Of a stretch of DNA of 9,217 nt, positions 1-5,034 are shown piece after piece. Within the stretch, counting starts at the first letter, position 1, and the number at the start of each line of letters is the position of its first letter. The notes beneath the pieces are model-generated. The model was not told the DNA's origin, searched no databases, and saw only the letters and a list, made by a program, of their open reading frames with translations. Both the position numbers and the translations under genes were made by a program. The stretch spans positions 1 to 9,217 of the forward strand of contig JBKPFU010000092.1 in NCBI GenBank assembly GCA_046728975.1, read 5' to 3'. Source of the DNA: JBKPFU01 sp046728975 (GTDB lineage: Bacteria > Actinomycetota > Thermoleophilia > Gaiellales > Gaiellaceae).

Positions 1-323
1 GGACCGGCCTGCCTGCGTCCACCCGCGGCTCGATTCCTGAGTGCCTGCGCAGATCGCGTCCCGCGCAGCGAAGAGCGACACACGCGGCACGCCTCCGCCC
101 TCGTTCGCCTCCACCGGTTCCGATGCTGCGTGCTGATGCCAGCTCGGGAGCCTCGATCCCGCTTCGCCGTCTAGGCTCTACCGCCGTCGCCTTAGCGCAC
201 CACTACCGCACCTCGGCCCGGACGGCGCTTCCACCGCAACGCTCGCCGAAGGCTGAAACGCCCACTCGTCCGGGCGATCTGTCGTAGGTTGCTGGCGGGT
301 AGCCAAATGTGGTTCATCCCGCA

Positions 324-352
324 CCAGTTGAGGGCTCACGGTCCTCAACTGG
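324..352. repeat. Perfect 10-bp inverted repeat
   Basis: CCAGTTGAGG (324-333) and CCTCAACTGG (343-352) are exact reverse complements separated by 9 bases. No T-tract follows on either strand, so it is not a classical intrinsic terminator. Its right arm overlaps the first unit of the 9-bp tandem repeat. Function unknown; a protein-binding palindrome or an RNA hairpin are both possible. Confidence 0.6.
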
Positions 353-373
353 CGTAATTGGCGTAACTGGCGG
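347..373 (+). repeat. Three tandem 9-bp units (AAyTGGCGk)
   Basis: AACTGGCGT, AATTGGCGT and AACTGGCGG follow one another without spacers. Units 1 and 2 differ at one position; units 1 and 3 differ only at the last base. The array is too short for a CRISPR. It could be an iterated binding site or a slippage product grown from the adjacent inverted repeat. Confidence 0.6.
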
Positions 374-456
374 GGTACGACAGACCGAGGGTGCATCGAG
401 CCCGGCCGTCGGAAGCTGATCCCCAAGCTCCTGGTCGGCGGACGACGCTGCTAGGC

Positions 457-487
457 GAGCCGCGCTTGCCGCCTCGCGGCGGGGCTC
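457..487 (-). terminator. Nested GC hairpin downstream of the DUF4331 gene
   Basis: GAGCC (457-461) pairs with GGCTC (483-487). Inside this, GCCGC (468-472) pairs with GCGGC (476-480) around a 3-base loop. It lies 28-58 bases beyond the minus-strand stop codon at 515-517, where a transcript end would be expected. There is no U-tract, so it could only be a non-canonical terminator or a 3' stabilising hairpin. Confidence 0.3.
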
Positions 488-514
488 CGGCCGGCTAGCG
501 TTTCGCGGCTAGCG

Positions 515-1510
515 CTACGAGCCGTATGACGCGTGCGGCGAGCCAACGTACGGGAACTCGCCGAGCAGGTCGGTGTGCGGGCCCACGCCGTCGCCCGTGA
601 CCTTCCCGTTCGTGAAGAGCGTCAGGAAATGGTCACCGACGTCGTCGGTCAGCGCTCGGCCGTTGCGCGGATAGGTGGCTGGCTGCGCCGGGTCGTACGG
701 GAGGACATCGGGCAACAGCGTCTCGGCCACGCGCTTCGCCTCGCCGGGCGAGTACCCGCCTGCGTGCTCCAGGACGTGCGCGAAGCTGTCGACGAAGCGG
801 CCGTCGGTCGCCGGTTCGCCGCCGAGGTACGCGGCCTTCTCGTCGCCCGGGGAGAAGAAGACCGATTGGGACGGCCTCGCACCGCGATCGGCCTGCACCC
901 AATCGGCGTCCCCGTTACCGCCGGGCACGAGGGTCCGATGCCAGAGCGCGACTCCTTCCGAGGCTCCCAGCGCGTCGTTCGGCACCTCGAGCACCATGCT
1001 GCACACGTCCTTATCCGCGAAGAAGTCGTTGCCGGTGAACTGGAACTCGTTCAGCGCACCCTCGGCATCGAAGAAGAACGGGTCGCTGCGCCAGCCAGCG
1101 AAGAACCGGTACTCCCCGCTCTCCGTCACCTGCGCGTCCGAGCCGGTCGAGACCGGGGCGTCCTGCACGACGACGTCGCCGCTGTCTCCGGTGCCGGCTG
1201 CGTCGGCGCCCTCGATACGGCGAACGGTGGCGGACTGCACGCTGTTCGCCCCCGAGAAGCGCGTGCGGAAGGCGACCTCGGCGACGCCGTCGCCGTTCGT
1301 GTCGACCTTGAGCTCGTAGATCGCCTCCGGCGCGAAAGGCTCCGTGGTCGTCGGCCCGGGCGGATTGATGCCGACCGACGGGTGCACGTCGATCACCAGG
1401 ACCGAGCTCGCGGCGCCTCCCGGCGCGGGAAAAGCGAACAGGTCGGTGTGGTCGACGCGGGGGTCTCCGTGCGGAAACGAAAAATCGGGTCCTGAGTAGT
1501 GGTGCCCCAT
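515..1510 (-). CDS. DUF4331 domain protein
   Basis: This encodes a 331-residue protein of the DUF4331 family, whose biochemical role is unknown. The diagnostic start is visible: GHHYSGPDF, then HGDPRVDHTDLFAF at about residues 14-27, corresponding to the family's pattern of D-x2-D-x-TD-x-[FY]-AF near the N-terminus. The C-terminal hallmark is also present: NGRALTDDVGD at about residues 270-280, then a DG...FPYVGSPH tail. The length is near the low end for the family, and I see no signal peptide. A longer frame reaches 1570, but I chose the ATG at 1508-1510 because a GGAGGG ribosome site sits 6 bases upstream (mRNA sense) and the GHHYSG motif normally lies at the very N-terminus. It appears monocistronic. 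A 7-bp inverted repeat lies just upstream of the ribosome site. Confidence 0.9.
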   Translation of the reverse strand: MGHHYSGPDFSFPHGDPRVDHTDLFAFPAPGGAASSVLVIDVHPSVGINPPGPTTTEPFAPEAIYELKVDTNGDGVAEVAFRTRFSGANSVQSATVRRIEGADAAGTGDSGDVVVQDAPVSTGSDAQVTESGEYRFFAGWRSDPFFFDAEGALNEFQFTGNDFFADKDVCSMVLEVPNDALGASEGVALWHRTLVPGGNGDADWVQADRGARPSQSVFFSPGDEKAAYLGGEPATDGRFVDSFAHVLEHAGGYSPGEAKRVAETLLPDVLPYDPAQPATYPRNGRALTDDVGDHFLTLFTNGKVTGDGVGPHTDLLGEFPYVGSPHASYGS

Positions 1511-1526
1511 CGCTGGCCCTCCGTGG

Positions 1527-1547
1527 TCGCGGGTCGGGTTCCCGCGA
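1527..1547. promoter_or_regulatory. 7-bp inverted repeat in the DUF4331 leader
   Basis: TCGCGGG (1527-1533) and CCCGCGA (1541-1547) are exact reverse complements around a 7-base loop. On the minus strand they sit just upstream of the GGAGGG ribosome site and start codon of the DUF4331 gene. An RNA hairpin next to the ribosome site or an operator are the obvious possibilities; nothing seen distinguishes them. Confidence 0.4.
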
Positions 1548-1701
1548 TTGTTCCAGATGCCGAGTCCCATCCCCGAAGGCGGCCGCGATCCTCGACCGTC
1601 CGGGAAGCGGACGTCGGCGCTTCACATCTCAAGAGCGCGCCGGCTCATCACTCCCTGGCCAATCGGCGTGAGCCCCGGTCCTGGAGCGGTCTGATTCAGT
1701 G

Positions 1702-1830
1702 TCAGGCCGCTACGACGAGGAGGCGGAGATACCCGAGAACGCGATCGGGACCCGCGAGGAATACGAACATCGCCGCCATCGCGACCGGCATCGCCCGCAC
1801 GCGGTCCCGGATGGCTGCCGACGGAGCCAA
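1702..1830 (-). CDS. Possible small hydrophobic protein (42 aa)
   Basis: A TTG-initiated frame would encode 42 residues: a basic amphipathic start (AAIRDRVRAMP) followed by a mostly hydrophobic stretch at about residues 15-42, interrupted by a GPDR turn. Upstream of the TTG (mRNA sense) is GGGGGGAGA with a spacer of about 6 bases, a good ribosome site. The frame stays open for another 12 codons upstream to a TGA, without an ATG. It could be a genuine membrane micro-protein, the tail of a decayed membrane protein, or chance. I recognise no family. Confidence 0.2.
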   Translation of the reverse strand: MAPSAAIRDRVRAMPVAMAAMFVFLAGPDRVLGYLRLLVVAA

Positions 1831-1871
1831 GAACGTTCTCCCCCCGGGCGCCGTGGCCGTCGCGTGATCGC

Positions 1872-1917
1872 CTCAAGAAAGTGCGCTCGTAGGAGCCGTT
1901 CTCCCGGCTTTCTTGAG
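1872..1917. repeat. 10-bp perfect inverted repeat with nested stem
   Basis: CTCAAGAAAG (1872-1881) and CTTTCTTGAG (1908-1917) are exact complements 26 bases apart. Inside them GGAG (1892-1895) can pair with CTCC (1901-1904) around a 5-base loop. The arms are relatively AT-rich for this GC-rich window. The right arm overlaps the left copy of the 16-bp direct repeat at 1914-1929, so the two structures may belong to one element. No long T-run follows on the plus strand, which argues against an intrinsic terminator in that direction. Confidence 0.65.
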
Positions 1918-1929
1918 CGGTTTACGGCC
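1914..1929 (+). repeat. Direct repeat, left copy (16 bp)
   Basis: TGAGCGGTTTACGGCC matches the copy at 2354-2369 at 15 of 16 positions; the first 11 bases are identical. The two copies are 440 bp apart and bracket the truncated DUF4234-like gene. Confidence 0.6.
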
Positions 1930-2050
1930 ATCCTGGGGCCTCGTGCCCGCGTCGTCCTGGGGAGCCGCTCGCGGAAGCGCAGCCCACTCTGCGGTTGACC
2001 GCTCGCCTCGAGCGTGGTTCAGTCGCCGTGATTGATGGAGGAGGCAACGA

Positions 2051-2356
2051 ATGAGCACGTCCGGCAACACAGGTCCTCCCGGCCGGCCGCGTGGGATCGG
2101 CTTCGGGATTTTCATGTTCATCGTCACGCTCCACTTCTACTCGTGGTACTGGGTCTTCAACACCCAGGAGGAGATTAAGGGACCCCAAAAAGAGAAGCTG
2201 GGCAGCCGTGCCGTTTCCCTGCTAGTGCGCCGCTCTTGGGGCACCAAGGGCGGCTCCAAAGGGCTCCGATCATGGTTCCCCAGCAGAAGTGTCGACCAGG
2301 AGGCCGATCCGCCGGCCGCCTCTGTGAGTCACACGCGCGGTATGTGTCGGCTATGA
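2051..2356 (+). pseudogene. Truncated DUF4234-like membrane protein
   Basis: The first 43 residues read like the start of a DUF4234 protein: a short Gly/Pro-rich leader, then RGIGFGIFMFIVTL (residues 14-27), FYSWYWVF (29-36) and TQEEIK, i.e. the first membrane helix and its aromatic exit. The rest of the domain should follow with more membrane helices. Instead the frame changes to a basic, low-complexity tail (residues 44-101) with no membrane segment and no resemblance to the family. Neither other plus frame resumes the domain. The start is excellent: ATG with GGAGGAGG (2037-2044) six bases upstream. Interpretation: a 5' gene fragment whose 3' part was replaced near 2176-2180. Members are normally 100 residues or more of multi-pass protein. 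The remaining bases to 2469 hold no other gene. Confidence 0.65.
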
Positions 2357-2369
2357 GCGGTTTAGGGCC
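2354..2369 (+). repeat. Direct repeat, right copy (16 bp)
   Basis: TGAGCGGTTTAGGGCC is the partner of 1914-1929, with one mismatch (G for C at position 12). It starts at the last bases of the truncated DUF4234-like frame, so the repeats closely bracket that fragment. Confidence 0.6.
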
Positions 2370-2415
2370 TCCCCGTTATGAACCACGTGTTACGAATCAA
2401 GCCACTCGGGTTATG

Positions 2416-2457
2416 TTCTCTCTGCGAGATTCGCACCGCGGCCTGAACCAGAGAGAA
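2416..2457 (+). promoter_or_regulatory. 9-bp stem-loop abutting the PD40 gene ribosome site
   Basis: TTCTCTCTG (2416-2424) and CAGAGAGAA (2449-2457) are exact complements around a 24-base loop. The loop contains a small GCGA/TCGC helix, which shares its first base with the outer stem. The 3' arm ends two bases before the GGGAGG ribosome site (2459-2464) of the exported PD40 protein. Folding of the mRNA leader could therefore modulate ribosome access. An operator function at DNA level is equally possible. Confidence 0.45.
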
Positions 2458-2469
2458 AGGGAGGATCCA

Positions 2470-3408
2470 ATGACGAGTCGAGCAGCGCTCGTCGCTGTTG
2501 GAGCGGTGGTCGCTGTCGCCGCGGCGCTGGCAACTGTGGCCTGGGCTGGAGGACCGCATTTCTCGGCGTGGGCACCCGCGCAGAAGATCGATGAGATCGC
2601 GGGCAACAGCGCCGAGCTCAACACCGCGGCGCTGGACGGCTGCCCGATCGAATCACCAGAGGGGCTGAGCCTGTACATCGCCTCGAACCGGCCAGGCGGG
2701 TTGGGCGGCATCGACATCTGGGTCGCTCGCCGTGCGAGCAGGGCTGCTCCGTGGGGTCCGCCCGTGAACCTGGGCGCGCCGGTCAACTCGGCGGCCAATG
2801 ACTTCTGTCCGACGCCGATCAACGGCGGCGGGCTGTTCTTCGTGAGCACGAGGGCCGGCTTCTGCGGCTCCGTCGCGAACGCCGACCTTTACTTCACCCG
2901 CCGCAACCCCGCGCGCGGGTGGAGCAAGCCAAAGCACTTCGCCTGCGCACCTGCTGGCCCGAATAGCACCCTCGATGAGATGGGACCGTCGTTCGCGCAG
3001 GCGCGGCTGTACTTTTCGCAGAGCTCCGCGAGCGTCGCCGGCGACCTATACGTCAGCAGGAAGCGCGGAAACATGAGCTTCGGCCCCGCGCGGCCGATCA
3101 GCGAGCTCAACGACGCCGCCGCGAACGACATACAGCCCAATGTCCGCAAGGACGGCCGCGAGATCGTCTTTTCCTCCAACCGCTCCGGGACGCTCGGCGG
3201 CCAAGATCTCTGGATCGCGACACGTCGCAGCGTCGCCCACCGCTGGTCGGCGTCGGTGAATCTCGGCAGCGCGGTGAACACGGCGGCGGCGGAGACGCGC
3301 CCTTCCTTCTCGTGGGACGCGCAAACGCTGTATTTCGGCCGCGCCCCCGGCCCCGAGGGGTCGACCGACATCTTCGTCAGCGCACGGCAAAAAAACAGGA
3401 ACCGTTAG
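2470..3408 (+). CDS. Exported PD40 (WD40-like) beta-propeller protein
   Basis: This 312-residue protein carries PD40/WD40-like repeats of the TolB type. Members form beta-propellers used for binding outside the cytoplasm; the ligand here is unknown. A signal peptide is clear: MTSR, a hydrophobic core to about residue 24, and an AWA cleavage site at about 26. At least five blade motifs are visible: LYIASNRPGGLGGIDIWVAR (residues 68-87), LFFVSTRAGF...ADLYFTRR (122-145), LYFSQ...GDLYVSRK (180-198), IVFSSNRSGTLGGQDLWIA (232-250) and LYFGR...STDIFVSAR (287-306). A VNLG.(P/A)VN spacer recurs at 99-105 and 263-270. Cys58, Cys113, Cys132 and Cys159 could form disulfides. An upstream extension of the frame to 2236 is rejected because the ATG at 2470 has GGGAGG five bases before it and begins the signal peptide. 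Confidence 0.87.
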   Translation: MTSRAALVAVGAVVAVAAALATVAWAGGPHFSAWAPAQKIDEIAGNSAELNTAALDGCPIESPEGLSLYIASNRPGGLGGIDIWVARRASRAAPWGPPVNLGAPVNSAANDFCPTPINGGGLFFVSTRAGFCGSVANADLYFTRRNPARGWSKPKHFACAPAGPNSTLDEMGPSFAQARLYFSQSSASVAGDLYVSRKRGNMSFGPARPISELNDAAANDIQPNVRKDGREIVFSSNRSGTLGGQDLWIATRRSVAHRWSASVNLGSAVNTAAAETRPSFSWDAQTLYFGRAPGPEGSTDIFVSARQKNRNR

Positions 3409-3434
3409 GCGCGTACGCGCTGCGCGGACAGCGA

Positions 3435-3470
3435 GGCAAGGAGAGGATCCGTGAGGCGCCTCTCATTGCC
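3435..3470. terminator. Probable bidirectional terminator
   Basis: GGCAAGGAGAGG (3435-3446) pairs with CCTCTCATTGCC (3459-3470) at 11 of 12 positions around a 12-base loop. It begins 27 bases after the PD40 gene stop and lies between that gene and the convergent PRC-barrel fragment ending at 3620, where a shared terminator is expected. A short CTTTT follows on the plus strand at about 3482. The T-tract is weak, so this rests on stem and position. Confidence 0.5.
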
Positions 3471-3619
3471 AAGCCGCCGCGCTTTTAGACGCTCAGCTCC
3501 TCGAGCTCGCGCAGGCGTCGGCGTCGAAGGCGACGAGCTCGCCGACGCCACCGCAACCTGAGTCTTTGCCATCAAAAAGGGGAAGCGCGTACCGTGCTTC
3601 CTCCGACCAGTACGAGACG

Positions 3620-3910
3620 CTACTCGATGTTTTCGCGATAGCCCGCGCCGCCGGGGCCATAGTAGCCACCGAGCTCGGTGCGGTAGGCCTCGTCCTGGTA
3701 GCGCGACTCGTCGAACTCGGGCGCGTCCTTGATCTGATCCTTCGTGCGGTTGACGAAGACCGCTTGCGCGTCGAGATCGACATCTCGGATCACTCCGGCG
3801 GGGAGCATCACCTTCTTGCCGAAGATCCACGGGCCGGTATCGACGATCACATAGCTTCCGCCAACCTCATTGGTCGCCTCGCCAGCCGCGTGGCAGGTCT
3901 TTAGGGACAT
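3620..3910 (-). pseudogene. PRC-barrel protein, C-terminal fragment
   Basis: From residue 18 onward this 96-residue frame matches the C-terminal half of actinobacterial PRC-barrel proteins: GGSYVIVDTGPWIFGKKVML (18-36), PAGVI, then the conserved TKDQIKDAPEFDE (56-68) and a Tyr/Gly-rich tail LGGYYGPGGAGYRE. The N-terminal half of the barrel, normally carrying a G.kvG.v.dv-type strand, is missing. It is replaced by about 17 unrelated residues, and upstream on this strand is the antisense of other gene pieces. The ATG used (3908-3910) interlocks with the plus-strand ATG at 3909-3911. PRC barrels bind RNA or protein partners, or are stress-associated surface domains; with half the fold absent this is most likely inactive. 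Confidence 0.72.
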
Positions 3911-3959
3911 GAAGCTCACACTGACCCAGTTCGTGACCCTGGACGGCGTGTTGGGCGCA
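3909..3959 (+). pseudogene. RibD_C/DHFR-like protein, first ~15 residues only
   Basis: The frame begins MKLTLTQFVTLDGVLGA, the characteristic opening strand of the RibD C-terminal-domain (dihydrofolate-reductase-like) family, typically [KR]-L-x-x-x-[QE]-[FY]-x-[ST]-L-D-G-V. An AGGGA ribosome site lies just upstream, so the true gene start is preserved. After residue 17 the similarity stops and the same open frame runs into the tail of a different protein. A full member has about 180-220 residues, so this is a 5' stub. The match is short but highly characteristic. Confidence 0.55.
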
Positions 3960-3971
3960 GCCAGCCGTAGC

Positions 3972-4085
3972 ATGGAGCGCGCGTCCGGCGAGGCCGGCTG
4001 GATCACCCGGGTCAACGTCATCGTCGACGGAGCATGCGTATCCTCGACGGCGCGGAGCCCCGGTCATTGTCACCTCCACGAGTGA
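3972..4085 (+). pseudogene. Short-chain dehydrogenase, C-terminal stub
   Basis: In the same open frame as the DHFR-like stub, residues encoded from about 3972 read MERASGEAGWITRVNVIVDG. This corresponds to the classical SDR ending (L-A-S-D-E-A-S-[WY]-[IV]-T-G-x-x-[IL]-x-V-D-G-G). The family's TG is changed to TR and the final GG to GA. The frame continues for about 17 unrelated residues to the TGA at 4083-4085. The catalytic Ser/Tyr/Lys and the Rossmann nucleotide-binding region are absent. The composite frame 3909-4085 thus fuses the head of one enzyme to the tail of another and is unlikely to be functional. Confidence 0.5.
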
Positions 4086-4092
4086 GGAGCGC

Positions 4093-4329
4093 GTGTCCCT
4101 TGTCGATCACCCCTTCCACGGCCCGATTCATCACCTGGGCTACGTCCTCGAGGACCTGGAGGCGACGGTCCAGCGTCTGGTCAGCGAGCTCGGCGCCGGT
4201 CCCTTTTTCGTGCTGCGGGTCGTTTCCTTCGAGCAGGTGACCTCCCGGGGTGAGGCGGCTATGTTCCACCACGACAGCGCGTTCGGGCAGTGCGGTGCCG
4301 TGCCGATCGAGGTCATGCAGCTCAATTGA
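4093..4329 (+). pseudogene. VOC/glyoxalase-fold protein, N-terminal half
   Basis: This 78-residue frame has the first babbb module of a vicinal-oxygen-chelate protein: PFHGPIHHLGYVLEDLEATV (residues 7-26) with the metal-ligand-type His, GAGPFFVL (35-41), TSRGEAAMFHH, FGQCGAVPIEVMQL (64-77) with the ligand-type Glu73. A full protein has a second module and about 140-180 residues. Here the frame stops right after the first module (TGA 4327-4329). The start is GTG at 4093 with GTGAGGAG just 3 bases upstream, a tight spacing. The stop overlaps the ATG of the zinc-ribbon ORF (TGATG). Single-module VOC proteins exist that dimerise to complete the site, so a functional half-protein is not excluded, but the surrounding fragments favour truncation. 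Confidence 0.7.
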
Positions 4330-4562
4330 TGGAGCTGTGGTGTCCGAAATGTGGCGGCCACAACTACACGCGCCCTCCGGGCGGCAAGATTGGGTTTTCA
4401 CAGGTTGAAGTTGTGTGCGACGACTGCGGCCACCGCTACGGGTTCGCGGTGAACCTGGGCGCACAGCTGGCACGCGACGAAGCGGAGCTACAGGCGCAGC
4501 AGCGTTCGCCTAGGCCGAAAGGGGAAGGCGAGCAACCAGGCGATATCGCCAATCCCTCGTAG
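4329..4562 (+). CDS. Small zinc-ribbon protein (77 aa)
   Basis: The protein begins MELWCPKCGG and has a second knuckle CDDCGHRYGF: Cys5, Cys8, Cys30 and Cys33, a CxxC-21-CxxC rubredoxin-type zinc ribbon. An acidic/Gln-rich, probably helical stretch (residues 45-60) and a disordered polar tail follow. The ATG overlaps the stop of the VOC fragment (TGATG at 4327-4331), the arrangement used for termination-reinitiation coupling, and no separate ribosome site is evident. Such ribbons are common as nucleic-acid-binding or accessory modules. I do not recognise a named family, so the function is unknown. It could also be the N-terminal piece of a larger zinc-ribbon protein. Confidence 0.45.
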   Translation: MELWCPKCGGHNYTRPPGGKIGFSQVEVVCDDCGHRYGFAVNLGAQLARDEAELQAQQRSPRPKGEGEQPGDIANPS

Positions 4563-4713
4563 GCGGCCCGAACTTCGCGAATAGGGTCGATCAAGTGTCC
4601 ATAAGACGCTGGTGCGGCCAGTTGGCGGCGACGGCCCACTCCGGCGAGAGGACGCTCGCCCACTTCACTGCGCTACCGCTCGATCAAACTGCGGCGGGCC
4701 GCGCTGCACACCT

Positions 4714-4736
4714 CACCAGGACCTTCGGTCCTGGTG
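4714..4736. terminator. Perfect 10-bp stem with TTC loop
   Basis: CACCAGGACC (4714-4723) and GGTCCTGGTG (4727-4736) are exact complements around a 3-base loop, giving a compact stable hairpin. It lies 152 bases after the zinc-ribbon gene stop, in gene-free DNA. There is no downstream T-tract on the plus strand and no upstream A-tract, so a terminator role is only possible. It may instead be an operator or a processed RNA structure. Confidence 0.35.
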
Positions 4737-4896
4737 CCCTCGCCGGGAACTTGAGCACTGCACGTCGTGCGGGGACGCTTTGAAGAGCAGGGACAGGAGC
4801 GGGACGTTGCGAGAGGAAGCTGGACAGGGTATCGCTGGAGCTCGTTTAGCTGCGGCAGTGACGGCCGTGCGCTAGGTGGTGCTGGTGGACGCTCAC

Positions 4897-4918
4897 GGGG
4901 GAGGGACGGGCGGGCGGG
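4897..4918 (+). promoter_or_regulatory. G-quadruplex motif upstream of the BsuPI gene
   Basis: Five G-tracts of at least three (GGGGG, GGG, GGG, GGG, GGG) are separated by single-base or two-base spacers (A, AC, C, C) within 22 bases. This fits the tight G3+N1-2 pattern of a very stable intramolecular quadruplex. It is on the plus strand, about 117 bases before the BsuPI start, so it would be present in a long 5' leader RNA. Confidence 0.55.
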
Positions 4919-5034
4919 CAAGTGCACCGAAGCCGAAGCCGCGACCGATCCCTTCCCCGGCGCGACGATGCAGCCTCCGCCTCCCGAAGGCGCGAAGGGC
5001 TAACGGCCTCTCCTTCCGCGGCGTCTTACTTCTC

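Larger units (their letters stand above)
1..514. other. Gene-free left flank with small repeats
   Basis: No open frame here resembles a known protein. The stretch holds a 10-bp inverted repeat followed by three 9-bp tandem units, and a nested GC-rich hairpin just past the stop of the minus-strand DUF4331 gene (each listed separately). An exact GGCTAGCG repeat occurs at 493-500 and 507-514, immediately beyond that stop codon. A minus-strand frame runs open off the left edge from a GTG at 112-114 (38 codons), but it matches nothing I recognise. I see no tRNA or rRNA signature. Confidence 0.6.
1511..2050. other. Intergenic spacer rich in stem-loops
   Basis: This 540-base gap separates the divergent DUF4331 and DUF4234-like genes. 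It contains the palindromes at 1527-1547 and 1872-1917 (listed separately). It also has an imperfect stem CCGGCTCA (1640-1647) / TGAGCCCCGG (1669-1678, one bulged C), and a small hairpin CGCTCG-cct-CGAGCG (2000-2014). One possible minus-strand micro-ORF lies at 1702-1830. A TTGACC at 1995-2000 could be a -35 element for the plus gene, but I see no convincing -10 box. No other coding frame is credible. Confidence 0.5.
4563..5034. other. Gene-free stretch between the zinc-ribbon and BsuPI genes
   Basis: Several frames are open over 60-90 codons, but their translations are Arg/Gly/Ala/Pro-rich and resemble no family; I treat them as GC-driven shadows. Two structural signals stand out: a perfect 10-bp stem-loop at 4714-4736 and a G-quadruplex motif at 4897-4918 (both listed). 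No promoter boxes are convincing. Confidence 0.5.

Noticed and set aside
1..114. Minus-strand frame open to the left edge (38 codons from a GTG)
   Set aside because: No recognisable motif and no clear ribosome site; too short to support a gene.
347..373. Short repeat array considered as a CRISPR
   Set aside because: Units are 9 bp, contiguous and without spacers.
533..1495. A 320-codon plus-strand open frame across the DUF4331 gene
   Set aside because: It is antisense to a recognisable DUF4331 protein; its translation is Arg/Val/Gly-rich without domains, typical of the reverse frame of a GC-rich gene.
3409..3420. Perfect 12-bp palindrome GCGCGTACGCGC right after the PD40 stop
   Set aside because: Alternating G/C palindromes arise easily in this composition; without a loop it makes a poor hairpin, and the better terminator lies at 3435-3470.
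3870..3908. Upstream extension of the DHFR-like stub frame
   Set aside because: The ATG at 3909 has its own AGGGA site and begins the family motif exactly; upstream residues are antisense of the PRC-barrel fragment.
4540..4663. Minus-strand peptide containing SYGHLID, reminiscent of the catalytic-Tyr end of tyrosine recombinases
   Set aside because: The required upstream Arg and His-x-x-Arg motifs are absent in any frame, and a seven-residue likeness is not evidence.
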